Shown in pieces: positions 1 through 8,303 of a stretch of DNA of 64,000 nt; positions within the stretch are counted from its first letter, which is position 1; each line of letters begins with the position of its first letter. Source of the stretch: Marinococcus halophilus (GTDB lineage Bacteria > Bacillota > Bacilli > Bacillales > Marinococcaceae); assembly GCF_002265875.1 (NCBI RefSeq), contig NZ_NPFA01000012.1, positions 23,254-87,253 on the forward strand, read 5' to 3'. The position numbers were made by a program, and so were the translations under genes. The notes under the pieces are model-generated. The model was not told the DNA's origin. It did not search any database and was given only the letters and a program-made list of their open reading frames with translations.

Positions 1-1
1 C

Positions 2-574
2 TGGGAACTGCTGTATTCTCCAGGCACCATACTCACCGTTACTGCCCTGCTTGCAGTAATCATTCAACGACGTTCGTTTAAAAACTTTACTGCCTCTGCC
101 ATGGATGCTCTTTCCACCATTAAAATCACCGGCATTACTTTATTTGCCACCCTTGCGATGGTTCATGTTTTCAGCAATTCGGGTATCAATGCTAACGACA
201 TCACCAGTATGCCTGAGTATATCGCAGCCGGCATGGCAGCCGCCTTCGGTCCCATGTGGATCCTTGTCGCCCCCTTTCTTGGAGAGCTTGGCTCTTTTAT
301 TACCGGAAGTGCCACCGTTTCCACTCTCACATTTTCCCCGGTGCAGTACAGCATCGCTAACGCTACCAGCGTGGATCCCACAGTCGTACTCGGAGCCCAG
401 CTCGTTGGGGCCGGAGCCGGAAATATGATCTGTATCCATAATGTAGTCGCTGCATGTGCGGTGGTTGGCATGGAAGGAAAAGAAGGAAGCGTAATACGTA
501 AGACGCTCGGCCCGGCTATTCTTTACGGCGTTTTGGCAGGAGCAGGAGGCTTCATTATAATGAATCTATTTTAA
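2..574 (+). CDS. L-lactate permease (LctP family), C-terminal part
   Basis: The frame is open from the window edge to the stop, giving the last 190 residues of a protein that begins upstream. The sequence is hydrophobic with at least four membrane segments. It carries the GSATVSTL and ITSMPEYIAAG-type stretches typical of the end of LctP/LldP lactate permeases, which carry lactate (and glycolate) with protons through the cytoplasmic membrane and are normally about 530-560 residues long. The family call rests on recognition of this C-terminal half only; the substrate is inferred. A terminator follows directly, so this is the last gene of its unit. Confidence 0.82.
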   Translation, partial: WELLYSPGTILTVTALLAVIIQRRSFKNFTASAMDALSTIKITGITLFATLAMVHVFSNSGINANDITSMPEYIAAGMAAAFGPMWILVAPFLGELGSFITGSATVSTLTFSPVQYSIANATSVDPTVVLGAQLVGAGAGNMICIHNVVAACAVVGMEGKEGSVIRKTLGPAILYGVLAGAGGFIIMNLF

Positions 575-577
575 GAT

Positions 578-620
578 AAAAAAACAGGAGCGGCCTCCTC
601 AAAGAGTCCCTCCTGTTTTT
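578..620 (+). terminator. Rho-independent terminator after lactate permease
   Basis: AAACAGGAG pairs with CTCCTGTTT and is followed by a T-run on the + strand. The A-run on its left could also let it end the convergent wall-hydrolase transcript. Confidence 0.8.
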
Positions 621-630
621 AATATTCGTT

Positions 631-1314
631 TTAAAGCTGGCCGGCACCCATGTAACGTGGACCCCAGTAGGAGCTGTCAAGGCTCGAAGTAGTTACGCCT
701 GTAGAAGAGCCGGAATGAACAAATTCATTGTTGCCTATATAAATACCCGCGTGAGAAGCTCCGCCTCTCGTGTTAAAGAATACAACATCTCCTGGAGAAG
801 GATTCGAAACCTTCGAGCTCGCACTGTACATGCCGGAGACAGTCCGAGGGATGTTTTCACCGTGCTTCTCATAAACATAATTAATAAATCCACTGCAGTC
901 AAAGCCGCTCGGGGACGTGCCGCCCCAAACATAAGGTGACCCGATGTATTGCTTAGCCGTGCTTGTAATCCCGGAGCTGCTGCTTGTGGAAACGCCCGCT
1001 ACCTGTTCACCCGATCCCATTAAAGAATCCTGGGTCGCTGGACCGGCTACACCGTAATAATCTCCGGCTGGGGAAGAAATGCCGTGATCGGATTGATATT
1101 CTTTAACCGCACTTAACGTCCGTGGGCCAAAACGCGAGCCGGTGTAGCCGTGGAAATAACCTTCATCCTTTAATGTTTCCTGCAGGTCGTTTACCGAGGA
1201 ATTCGTATCGCCGTAGGACAAAGAACCATGATCGTCGATAGACGCGTCTGCTGCCTGCGGAGCACCAAGTAGGACTCCTGCTGTAATTGCTGTTCCAAAA
1301 AGATATTTTTTCAT
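631..1314 (-). CDS. Secreted NlpC/P60 peptidoglycan endopeptidase with PG-binding domain
   Basis: This 227-residue protein starts with a signal peptide (MKKYLFG, a hydrophobic stretch, then APQAADAS as likely cleavage region). A peptidoglycan_binding_1-type domain follows at about residues 30-100 (LQETLKDEGYF, FGPRTLSAVKEYQ). After a Ser-rich linker comes an NlpC/P60 domain with the catalytic Cys in FDCSGF, the His in SHAGIYIG and a third polar position near FVHSG. The family cleaves D-gamma-Glu-diamino-acid bonds of wall peptides outside the cell. The start at the ATG before KKYLFG was chosen because the signal peptide begins there; an in-frame ATG lies 24 bases upstream, and neither has a strong ribosome binding site. 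It stands alone, convergent with the permease gene. Confidence 0.88.
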   Translation of the reverse strand: MKKYLFGTAITAGVLLGAPQAADASIDDHGSLSYGDTNSSVNDLQETLKDEGYFHGYTGSRFGPRTLSAVKEYQSDHGISSPAGDYYGVAGPATQDSLMGSGEQVAGVSTSSSSGITSTAKQYIGSPYVWGGTSPSGFDCSGFINYVYEKHGENIPRTVSGMYSASSKVSNPSPGDVVFFNTRGGASHAGIYIGNNEFVHSGSSTGVTTSSLDSSYWGPRYMGAGQL

Positions 1315-1338
1315 TATAATGTTCACTAGTCGTAGCAT

Positions 1339-1735
1339 CCATCACCGAAACTTGATTGAATAAGTATTGTTAAGTTTTCTTATATGTTTACTTGCCTTTT
1401 ATGTCACACGACTGGAGTAACAACGGCTGGACACGACAGAGTGAAACTGCACCTCCATTAAGTAGTTTAAAAATTTTATATGTGTTAAATCAGCGACTCA
1501 ACATGACCGAGTATATCCGACCCTGCTTTCTTAAACAACGGAATTAGGTCATTTGTAATCTCATTTTAATAAAAGTAATATTTTATACATTAATTAGGTA
1601 AATAAAATATAATATCTTTTTAAATACATAAATATTGACGACATGCTGGCAAAGCAATGATTAAAGTATTCTATCTCCATGAAATCCCGTTTGAATTCTT
1701 CTTTATTTTAATGCATAGACGTATCTCCAAGCTTA
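1339..1735. other. AT-rich intergenic region without a recognised gene
   Basis: About 400 bases separate the wall hydrolase from the terminator of the next unit. The half next to the hydrolase should hold its promoter and leader. I compared it with the c-di-AMP (ydaO) riboswitch often found before such hydrolases and saw no match. The part from about 1560 to 1640 is strongly AT-rich. No convincing reading frame with a ribosome binding site is present. Confidence 0.5.
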
Positions 1736-1768
1736 CAAAAAACTGCTCCAGATTTATACCGGAAGCAG
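1736..1768 (-). terminator. Terminator of the MFS exporter gene
   Basis: On the - strand CTGCT-CC pairs with GG-AGCAG (one bulged T) and is followed by six Ts. Confidence 0.65.
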
Positions 1769-1792
1769 CCTGCTTTTTTCATTTTAAAATGC

Positions 1793-2980
1793 TTAAGCTG
1801 TATTCGAAGATGCAGCGGCATCTTTGCGTTCCATGCTGTGAAGGATGACCGTTAGCAAAATACCGATGAGAGAGAGCGCCGCTCCGCAGAGTGTGAGCAC
1901 AAAAAACGTGGCTCCCGCATTCAGTACGATAGTTCCAAGAGTAGCTCCGAGCGCATTGGCCAGGTTAAAAGCAGCTGCTGCTATCGTTCCGGCAAGAGAA
2001 GGCGCATGCTGACCGCTGATCAGCAGCTTGGCATTCAACAGCGGCACCGTGCCAAATGCAAACATTCCAAGTAAAAAGCTTGCGACAAATAAAGTACCGA
2101 TAACGCTGATCATTGGGATAAAGAAAACTAAAATAAGTGTCAAAAGCAGAAAAGCAATACGCAGCCTGCTCGTTAAATGGTGAAGCGGGATACGGCTGGA
2201 AAGGAAATTTCCGGCCACAGCCCCAGTACCGAAGGCAAATAACGCAAACGTTACCCCCACTACGTCCACTCCGCCTATTTCGCGTAAAATTGGTTCCTTA
2301 AAGACGTAGGTGGTAAAAACACCGGAATAACCGAGAATCACGATCATAAGCGTTATAAGAAATGTTTTCTCCTTGAAAACGCCCAGTTCATTTTTCACTT
2401 GCGGTATTTCAGAAGGTTTTTCGTTTGGCAGGGTCAGCACAAGTCCAATTAGCGTAACAAGCCCAAGCCCAGCAATCATCCAAAATACGACTCTCCATTC
2501 AAGCACACCGCCCAGATATGAACCAAACGGCACCCCAAGCATAATAGATATCGTTAAACCTCCCTGCACGGCAGCAATTGCCTGTCCTCTTTTCGACGGA
2601 GCCACAATATGGTGGGCCATGGCCAGGCTGAGGCCAAAAAAAGGAGCGTGGATCGCTGCTGAAATCAGGCGTGCGATCACAAGTACAGTAAAAGACGTAG
2701 CCATTGCTGCTAAAACGTTACTTAACACAAAAACCGCCATACAGGAAACCAGTACCGGCTTGACTGGAAATTTCATCGTCGTTATACGAAATATCGGTCC
2801 AATCACTGCCACACTGATAGCGTACACACTAAGCAAAAGTCCTGTTAGTGAAACGGGTACATCCAAATCATTTGATAATTGAGTGACAAGACCAGTAATT
2901 ACGTATTCCGTCATCCCGATGGAAAAAGTTCCTATCATAAAAGCGATAATAATGGCCCGGTTCGTACGAAAAATACTCAT
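1793..2980 (-). CDS. MFS drug/solute exporter (DHA1/AraJ-like)
   Basis: This 395-residue protein has about 12 hydrophobic segments. The N-terminal pattern (GMTEYVITGLVTQLSNDL, then LLLSVYAISVAVIGP) is characteristic of the DHA1/AraJ-like branch of the major facilitator superfamily, which exports drugs, sugars or nucleosides using the proton gradient. The start is the ATG of MSIF, six bases after an AGAGGTGG ribosome binding site; the in-frame GTG three codons upstream lies inside that site. The substrate cannot be told from sequence. It has its own terminator and no linked regulator. Confidence 0.85.
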   Translation of the reverse strand: MSIFRTNRAIIIAFMIGTFSIGMTEYVITGLVTQLSNDLDVPVSLTGLLLSVYAISVAVIGPIFRITTMKFPVKPVLVSCMAVFVLSNVLAAMATSFTVLVIARLISAAIHAPFFGLSLAMAHHIVAPSKRGQAIAAVQGGLTISIMLGVPFGSYLGGVLEWRVVFWMIAGLGLVTLIGLVLTLPNEKPSEIPQVKNELGVFKEKTFLITLMIVILGYSGVFTTYVFKEPILREIGGVDVVGVTFALFAFGTGAVAGNFLSSRIPLHHLTSRLRIAFLLLTLILVFFIPMISVIGTLFVASFLLGMFAFGTVPLLNAKLLISGQHAPSLAGTIAAAAFNLANALGATLGTIVLNAGATFFVLTLCGAALSLIGILLTVILHSMERKDAAASSNTA

Positions 2981-3052
2981 CTCTGCCACCTCTTTTTAAT
3001 AAACTATGAGAGACCATAGTAAAGCGTTTAACCTCGCTTGTCCAGTCCCCCT

Positions 3053-3079
3053 AAAAAATGCTGCCGTCGAAACGGCAGC
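3053..3079 (-). terminator. Terminator of the HD-domain gene
   Basis: GCTGCCGT and ACGGCAGC form a perfect stem closed on the - strand by a TTCG tetraloop, followed by six Ts. Confidence 0.85.
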
Positions 3080-3101
3080 ACTTCTATTTATTATCAATTT
3101 T

Positions 3102-3740
3102 CTATTCCTTCCACGGAGAATGCAGAACGCATTCACAAAAGTCCGGGCTTTTATAATCCGGCATAAATCGCTCACAGACGTCTGCTTTAATATTTCCGAA
3201 TGTGGTTTCGGGCTTGTGCTTGAACCCTTCATAAAAAGCGGGAAGGATTTTTTCTTTAAAATTATTCCGGGGGTATGCGCTCACCACCTCTTCCCGTAAC
3301 TTTTCCGGGAACTGGTGATAGCCATCTCCCATGACGTCGAGCCCTACTCCTGAATAAAGAAGCGAAACCTCCGACTCTTTATATTCGGCAACGCCAATCG
3401 TGGTATGAAGGGCAATAGCATCCCACACAAGACGGATAGATTCATCCTCCATATTATGCTGCTGAAGGAAACTGCGGGCTGCATTCGCCCCGTCCACCTC
3501 AAAACGTTTATCCGGGCTGCTGTATTGACTGGTCAACCCGAGATCATGAAATAATGCACTCACATATAACAGCTCCGAATCATACTTCAACCCGGCTTCC
3601 CTTCCCTGAATTTCTCCAAAAAGGTACGCCCGGTTCGAGTGATTCCAAAGCAGTTCAGAGCCATACTCCCGCAATAGATCTGCTGCTTCTTTTGCTATTT
3701 TACTGTCAGGTATTTTTACACCTGCTACACTGTTTGCCAT
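3102..3740 (-). CDS. HD-domain metal-dependent hydrolase (cyanamide hydratase-like)
   Basis: The 212-residue protein carries the HD signature spread as in this superfamily: His34 (NHSNR), His65-Asp66 in LFHDLGLT, His112 in ALHTTIG and a later Asp in the GLDVMGDG stretch. These residues bind the metal centre. The arrangement and the FEVDGANAARSFL segment resemble the cyanamide-hydratase-like subgroup, found with many substrates, so the real substrate is unknown. A strong AGGAGGAG site precedes the ATG. The gene is divergent from the TVP38 gene and ends at its own terminator. Confidence 0.8.
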   Translation of the reverse strand: MANSVAGVKIPDSKIAKEAADLLREYGSELLWNHSNRAYLFGEIQGREAGLKYDSELLYVSALFHDLGLTSQYSSPDKRFEVDGANAARSFLQQHNMEDESIRLVWDAIALHTTIGVAEYKESEVSLLYSGVGLDVMGDGYHQFPEKLREEVVSAYPRNNFKEKILPAFYEGFKHKPETTFGNIKADVCERFMPDYKSPDFCECVLHSPWKE

Positions 3741-3950
3741 TTACAATTCTCCTCCTTTTTCTATATGTTTGCCTCCTGCTATTAGAAGATTTCCCCTCAA
3801 CGCCTTTATGTATGCGTGTTTTTAACAAGCAGGCTCCTGCGCTTATTATTGTCGTTTGCCTACGGCTTCCGTGTTAAGCTTAAAATAGTTTAAATACACA
3901 GCCACGCCTTTTGTATACTGCCAGGTTTCTGCCGTCAAAGGAGGGAAAAT

Positions 3951-4604
3951 ATGCGCTCACGCTTGAATGTTGTCAAAGGCTGCCTGTTTGTAGCTGCTTT
4001 AATCGGATTGTATTATCTCTTCAACGTTAGACTAAGCATCCACCCAAAAGAAATTCAGGAATTTATCACTTCGTTTGGCTGGATTTCACCGGTCATTTTT
4101 CTGGTTGCTTACACACTCGCTCCCTTTATTTATTTTCCTTCCTCCCTGCTGTCTATTACTGCAAGTATTACTTATGGCATTTGGCCTGGAATTCTCTATA
4201 TATGGACGGGTGCTCTTGGCGGCGCAACCAGCGGATATTTTATTGGGCGTTTTATGGGGAGAACCATATTCAGCAAGCGCCAAATTCCATGGAATGTCCG
4301 TATGAGGTACCTGATGGAAAACCGCGGGTTCCTGGTTGTACTGGTGCTGCGGCTTATCCCGCTGATGGGGTTCAGCATGCTCAGCTATTTGTCTGGTTTT
4401 TCGAAAATCAAATACTCACATTTCATCTCAGCGACCATGATTGGTATTATCCCCGGAATGCTGATGTACGGAACGTTCGGGCAAAGCATCGTCTCCGGCA
4501 GCCGCCTTCTGCTCTGGATCGCAATCGCATTTCTTTTTATTTTAAGCGCGGCCGGTTTTTTTCTTCGAAAGAAAATCAAAAAATGGCTCGGCCTGCAGCC
4601 ATAA
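3951..4604 (+). CDS. TVP38/TMEM64 (VTT-domain) membrane protein
   Basis: The 217-residue protein has five or six membrane segments and the VTT-domain core: a FGWISPVIFLVAYTLAP segment, GALGGATSGYFIGRFMGR and RLIPLMGFSMLSYLSG. The family belongs to the DedA superfamily; relatives are thought to move lipids across membranes, but the bacterial role is not settled. The start follows AAAGGAGGG with good spacing. It lies between divergent and convergent neighbours and looks monocistronic. Confidence 0.88.
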   Translation: MRSRLNVVKGCLFVAALIGLYYLFNVRLSIHPKEIQEFITSFGWISPVIFLVAYTLAPFIYFPSSLLSITASITYGIWPGILYIWTGALGGATSGYFIGRFMGRTIFSKRQIPWNVRMRYLMENRGFLVVLVLRLIPLMGFSMLSYLSGFSKIKYSHFISATMIGIIPGMLMYGTFGQSIVSGSRLLLWIAIAFLFILSAAGFFLRKKIKKWLGLQP

Positions 4605-4634
4605 AAAAGCTGGAGGCCTCTTCGGCACTCCAGC
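4602..4634 (-). terminator. Terminator of the symporter gene
   Basis: GCTGGAG pairs with CTCCAGC around a small inner stem; on the - strand the hairpin is followed by six Ts. It may serve both converging genes. Confidence 0.75.
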
Positions 4635-4655
4635 ACTTTCGATATTCATTTCTTG

Positions 4656-6242
4656 TTACCCGGCAAGTCCAATAGGAGAGAACAGCAGGTACGTCGCTAC
4701 CACCGTAATAATAATGACTGCACTCACCCATTTTCTGTGCTTCCACGGAGTCATATCCACTTTGTTGATATTTTCCTGGAATTCAAACGGTTTATCGATC
4801 GGTTTCAATCGGCTTACCAGCCATAAAACGAGGATGTCGACAAAGAACAACACGCTGAAGGCATACAGATAATGATAATCCATAAACAGCCAGAAAATAC
4901 CATAGAGTACCACGTGAGTGATAAATGTCACTTTTGCGGCAAAGGCAGTACCATATTTGAAATAAAACCCGAGGATGATAATGACAAGCAACGGCATACT
5001 GTATAATCCATTAAACGACTGGACAACGTTGTACAGTCCCGACGGCGCAAACGAAATCAGCGGGGCGATTAAAATAGCTATCAAAGCTACTATCACTGTT
5101 ATCAACTTACCAGCACGTGCCACCTGTCTGTCGCTTGCATCCTTTTTAATTAATGGCTTGTAAAAATCCAGGGTAAATAACGTGGCTGTGGCATTCAGAG
5201 CGCCCACAAAGGAACTTAAAATAGCTCCAAAAATAATGGCTGCAAAAATCCCTTCCACCGACGGAGGAAGCACTTCTGTAACTAAGCGCGGATACGCGTT
5301 GTCTGCAGTTCTAAGCTCTCCGCCAAATAAATTGAACGCAATAATACCTGGAAATACGAGGAACAGCGCACCAAATATTTTAAAGAAACCTACATATAAA
5401 GCACCCTTCTGGCTTTCCTTCAAGTTTCTTCCTGCCAGTGCCTTCTGCACGATCATCTGATTTGTGCACCAGAAAAACAGGTTATTAAAAAACATTCCTA
5501 AAAAGAGCGTCGGCCACGGCACGTAAGCCGAATCAATAGCGCCGATCGAGTTTAATTTTTCAGGAGTATTGGCCTGAATCGTTTCCATCCCGCGGAAAAA
5601 GTTACCGTCGCCTAAAGCCATCAGTCCAAGCACAGGAATCGTTAACCCGCCGACCAAAAGAGCAATGCCATAAACGGTATCGCTGAAAGCGCTTAACCTT
5701 AAGCCGCCCATCAAAAGATATAAAAGACCGATAAGCCCGGTCAATCCAGCGATAAAGGCAACGGCAGTTAAAGGCTCTACGCCGAGTAATTGATCTACGG
5801 CAAAAATTTGATTAAATACGAGTGAGCCGGAGTACAACACGACGGGTAAGAAAGAAGTCATATAAGTAAAAATAAAAAGAAAAGAAGCAATTCGTTTCGT
5901 CGTTTTGTCGTAACGGCTCTCGATGAAATCGGTAACAGTATCTACGCCGTATTTTAAGTATTTCGGAAGAAACACAAGTGCCAGTAATACAATTGCTATA
6001 GCAGAGGTTACTTCCCACGCCATTACTTCCATCCCGGAAGCATAACTTTGGCCATTCTGTCCCACAATCTGCTCTGTGGACAAGTTCGTCATAATAATTG
6101 TTCCGGCAATTGTAATACCTGTTAAACTTCTGCCGGCAAGAAAATATCCTTCAGCGCTGTCCGTTTTAACTGACCGGCTGCGGGTATAAGCAAAAAGCCA
6201 GATTGCCCCGACGATCATGATAAATGTGATAAGAGATAAAAT
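4656..6242 (-). CDS. Sodium:solute symporter (SSS/SLC5 family)
   Basis: The protein has about 13-14 membrane segments and the SSS hallmarks: EGYFLAGRSLTG, IIMTNLSTEQIVGQNG, a long run of helices and GAILSSFVGALNATATLF. The family brings sugars, carboxylates, amino acids or osmolytes in with Na+; the substrate is not clear. The start is uncertain. The frame stays open to an ATG at 6368, but that stretch is hydrophilic and crosses an inverted repeat. A strong AAAGGGGGG site lies six bases before an in-frame ATT (6242), just ahead of LSLITFIMIVGAIW, the first membrane segment, giving 528 residues. I take ATT as the start; the next ATG (6218) has no ribosome binding site. The palindrome-rich upstream region suggests regulation. 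Confidence 0.85.
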   Translation of the reverse strand: MLSLITFIMIVGAIWLFAYTRSRSVKTDSAEGYFLAGRSLTGITIAGTIIMTNLSTEQIVGQNGQSYASGMEVMAWEVTSAIAIVLLALVFLPKYLKYGVDTVTDFIESRYDKTTKRIASFLFIFTYMTSFLPVVLYSGSLVFNQIFAVDQLLGVEPLTAVAFIAGLTGLIGLLYLLMGGLRLSAFSDTVYGIALLVGGLTIPVLGLMALGDGNFFRGMETIQANTPEKLNSIGAIDSAYVPWPTLFLGMFFNNLFFWCTNQMIVQKALAGRNLKESQKGALYVGFFKIFGALFLVFPGIIAFNLFGGELRTADNAYPRLVTEVLPPSVEGIFAAIIFGAILSSFVGALNATATLFTLDFYKPLIKKDASDRQVARAGKLITVIVALIAILIAPLISFAPSGLYNVVQSFNGLYSMPLLVIIILGFYFKYGTAFAAKVTFITHVVLYGIFWLFMDYHYLYAFSVLFFVDILVLWLVSRLKPIDKPFEFQENINKVDMTPWKHRKWVSAVIIITVVATYLLFSPIGLAG

Positions 6243-6286
6243 AACAAGCCCCCCTTTAGTTGTATGTCTATGACATATTTCAAAAA

Positions 6287-6320
6287 TTGAAACAAAACAA
6301 TTGTTATTATTTTGTTTCAA
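6287..6320. repeat. 11-bp perfect inverted repeat in the symporter leader
   Basis: TTGAAACAAAA and TTTTGTTTCAA flank a 12-base spacer, 45-78 bases before the proposed symporter start. It could be a repressor site or, in RNA, a hairpin shortly before the ribosome binding site. Confidence 0.6.
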
Positions 6321-6371
6321 CTTCTCCCCCTTCGGCGGGGTTGTTTTTATTCTAACCGAAATTATCAATAA

Positions 6372-6385
6372 GGTAAACGCTTTCC
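6372..6385. promoter_or_regulatory. cre-like site (candidate CcpA site)
   Basis: On the - strand the site reads GGAAAGCGTTTACC, which matches the catabolite-responsive element core TGAAAGCGTTTACA except at its two ends. It lies 130 bases upstream of the proposed symporter start, where a CcpA site would act on transcription. Confidence 0.45.
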
Positions 6386-6421
6386 TAAAAATATTTTTAA
6401 TTTTTGGTCAACTGTACATAA

Positions 6422-6443
6422 GTTACGAAACCTGTTTCGTAAC
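6422..6443. promoter_or_regulatory. 22-bp perfect palindrome, candidate operator
   Basis: GTTACGAAAC and GTTTCGTAAC are exact reverse complements separated by CT. The site lies between the acyl-CoA synthetase stop and the symporter gene. Length, symmetry and position fit a dimeric repressor operator, for example of TetR type; the regulator is not in this window. Confidence 0.6.
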
Positions 6444-6450
6444 AACTTAA

Positions 6451-6482
6451 GACTGCCCTGCAGCATATGCCGCAGGGCAGTC
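6451..6482 (-). terminator. Hairpin after acyl-CoA synthetase gene, likely terminator
   Basis: GACTGCCCTGC and GCAGGGCAGTC form a strong stem just past the synthetase stop. The following T-run is poor, so termination may be inefficient and read-through into the symporter is possible. Confidence 0.5.
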
Positions 6483-6499
6483 GAATCAGGCTGCTTATA

Positions 6500-8089
6500 C
6501 TATTGATTTTTGTTCGCTTTTGCAAGCTCCTGTTCGCGGAGTTCAATACGGCGGATTTTCGCAGAGCTTGTTTTTGGCAATGATTCTACAAACTCAATCC
6601 GGCGTGGATACTTATATGGGGCGGTCATTTCTTTAACATGGTTTTGCAGTTCTTTCGTTAGAGCCTCTTCATTTTCCACCTGGCCGTTAGGTACAATAAA
6701 TGCCTTCACGACGTTGCCGCGGATATCGTCGGGACTTGCAACTGCGGCGCATTCCTTGACGGAAGGATGTTTTGTAAGTGCATCCTCTACTTCAAAGGGC
6801 CCGATGGTATAGCCTGAACTGATAATGATATCATCACTGCGTCCCTGGAACCAGTAGTAATTATCCTCGTCCTTCATCGCCCTGTCACCGGTTAAAAAGT
6901 AATCGCCCTGGTAGGAATCATTCGTACGTTCGGGCTCTCTGTAATAGCCCTGAAACAGCGATGGAAGATCACGATGCACAGCGATATTGCCAATTTCATT
7001 GGCCTTCGCCGGCTTGCCGTCTTCATCCACTATTTCAATAAACTGTTCGATCATTGGTTTGCCCATGGAACCTATTTTTTCAGGCACGCCCTTCAGTGTT
7101 CCGATAAGCAGCGTACTTTCTGTCTGCCCGTATCCATCGCGAACCGGAAGGTTAAATTTATCGCGGAACACTTGAATGACCTCTTCATTTAAAGGCTCTC
7201 CTGCTGAAACAGCACTGTGCATCGCTGAAAGATCATATCTTTCGAGACCGTCAATTTTCGCCATTAGCCGGTACTCTGTCGGCGTGCAGCAAAGCACATT
7301 GACCTGTTCGTCCTGAAGCAGCTGCAGATAAGTTTCCGGATCAAAACGGCCGTTATAGGCGAACCCGGTGGCACCCTGGCCCAGAACAGATAAAAACGGG
7401 CTCCAGACCCATTTCTGCCAGCCTGGTCCGGCGGTAGCCCAGACAACATCGTTTTCATGAATGTCGAGCCACTCGTCTGCCGCTACCCTAAGATGGGCGT
7501 ATGCCCAGCCATGGCTGTGCACGACAGCTTTTGGTTTCCCAGTCGTTCCCGAAGTATAAGGAAGAAAGGCAGTGTCATCACGGTGAGTCTGTACAATGTT
7601 AAAGCTTTGGGACTCTTCTGCTGCCATTGATTCAAGCTCTTTCCATCCCTCTTTACTGCCACCGATCATCAGCTTATGCTCGAGGGTTTCCGGCATAGGA
7701 TCCATCCGGTCGATTTCCTCTGCGTACGGAGCATACGAAATGATCGCGTGGGAGCCGGAATGGTCCGCCCGGTACTTGATATCATCCGCCCGGAGCATTT
7801 CTGAAGAAGGAATAATCACAAGTCCTGCTTTCAGGCAAGCGTAATACGCAACATAGGCTTCCACAAGCCGGGGAACCATGACAAGCACCTTATCTCCTTT
7901 GGAAAGTCCAAGGCCGGTAAGGACGTTGGCATACTGATTGGCCTGCTGAATCAGTTCATGATATGTAACCTCGCGGCGGCTTCCTTTATCGTCCTGCCAT
8001 TTCAATGCCAGGCGATCAGAATCATAGCGTTCCATTTCTTCGATTAAATTATAGGTTTCATTTGGTGTCAGCTGACTTGCATTAATCAT
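6500..8089 (-). CDS. Acyl-CoA synthetase (AMP-forming), MbcS/YtcI-like
   Basis: The 529-residue enzyme activates a carboxylic acid to acyl-AMP and then acyl-CoA in the cytoplasm. Motifs in order are the P-loop-like YTSGTTGKPKAVVHSH, the acyl-site region ATAGPGWQKWVWSPF, DGYGQTEST, FLTGDRAMKD, the hinge FQGRSDDIIISSGYTIGP and the catalytic Lys region KTSSAKIRR. The overall pattern resembles B. subtilis MbcS (YtcI), which activates short branched-chain acids; the substrate is inferred. AAGGGAG lies ten bases before the ATG. The Na+ symporter downstream on the same strand could supply an organic acid. Confidence 0.85.
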   Translation of the reverse strand: MINASQLTPNETYNLIEEMERYDSDRLALKWQDDKGSRREVTYHELIQQANQYANVLTGLGLSKGDKVLVMVPRLVEAYVAYYACLKAGLVIIPSSEMLRADDIKYRADHSGSHAIISYAPYAEEIDRMDPMPETLEHKLMIGGSKEGWKELESMAAEESQSFNIVQTHRDDTAFLPYTSGTTGKPKAVVHSHGWAYAHLRVAADEWLDIHENDVVWATAGPGWQKWVWSPFLSVLGQGATGFAYNGRFDPETYLQLLQDEQVNVLCCTPTEYRLMAKIDGLERYDLSAMHSAVSAGEPLNEEVIQVFRDKFNLPVRDGYGQTESTLLIGTLKGVPEKIGSMGKPMIEQFIEIVDEDGKPAKANEIGNIAVHRDLPSLFQGYYREPERTNDSYQGDYFLTGDRAMKDEDNYYWFQGRSDDIIISSGYTIGPFEVEDALTKHPSVKECAAVASPDDIRGNVVKAFIVPNGQVENEEALTKELQNHVKEMTAPYKYPRRIEFVESLPKTSSAKIRRIELREQELAKANKNQ

Positions 8090-8303
8090 AATTACATATC
8101 TCCCTTACCACTATTTTATCTTTTTCCATCATATGCGCCGCAGCAGTGTATGTCCACTTATACGCCTAAAGAATCTGATTATTCCCATTATGATTTTATC
8201 TTTTTTTCATGTTTGTGGGAAGAAGGAAACGGTTATAGCAGGAGAGGAACGTTTTTGTACGGTAACTACTATTGATTTGGAAGCAGAAAGGATGAATGTC
8301 ACG

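Noticed and set aside
1339..1560. Possible c-di-AMP riboswitch before the NlpC/P60 gene
   Set aside because: I looked for the ydaO consensus blocks and none is present.
1657..1848. Open frame of 63 codons on the + strand
   Set aside because: No ribosome binding site, overlaps the MFS gene's terminator and 3' end on the other strand, and the product looks random.
6243..6368. Longer N-terminus of the symporter, including a TTG start near 6320 after AAGGGGGAG
   Set aside because: It would translate through an inverted repeat and add a hydrophilic Asn-rich segment before the first membrane helix, unlike the family; kept only as an alternative.
8133..8303. Longer N-terminus for the 111-residue protein with a hydrophobic stretch like a signal peptide
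   Set aside because: No ribosome binding site for the long form, no proper lipobox or cleavage site, and a good site lies before 8304.
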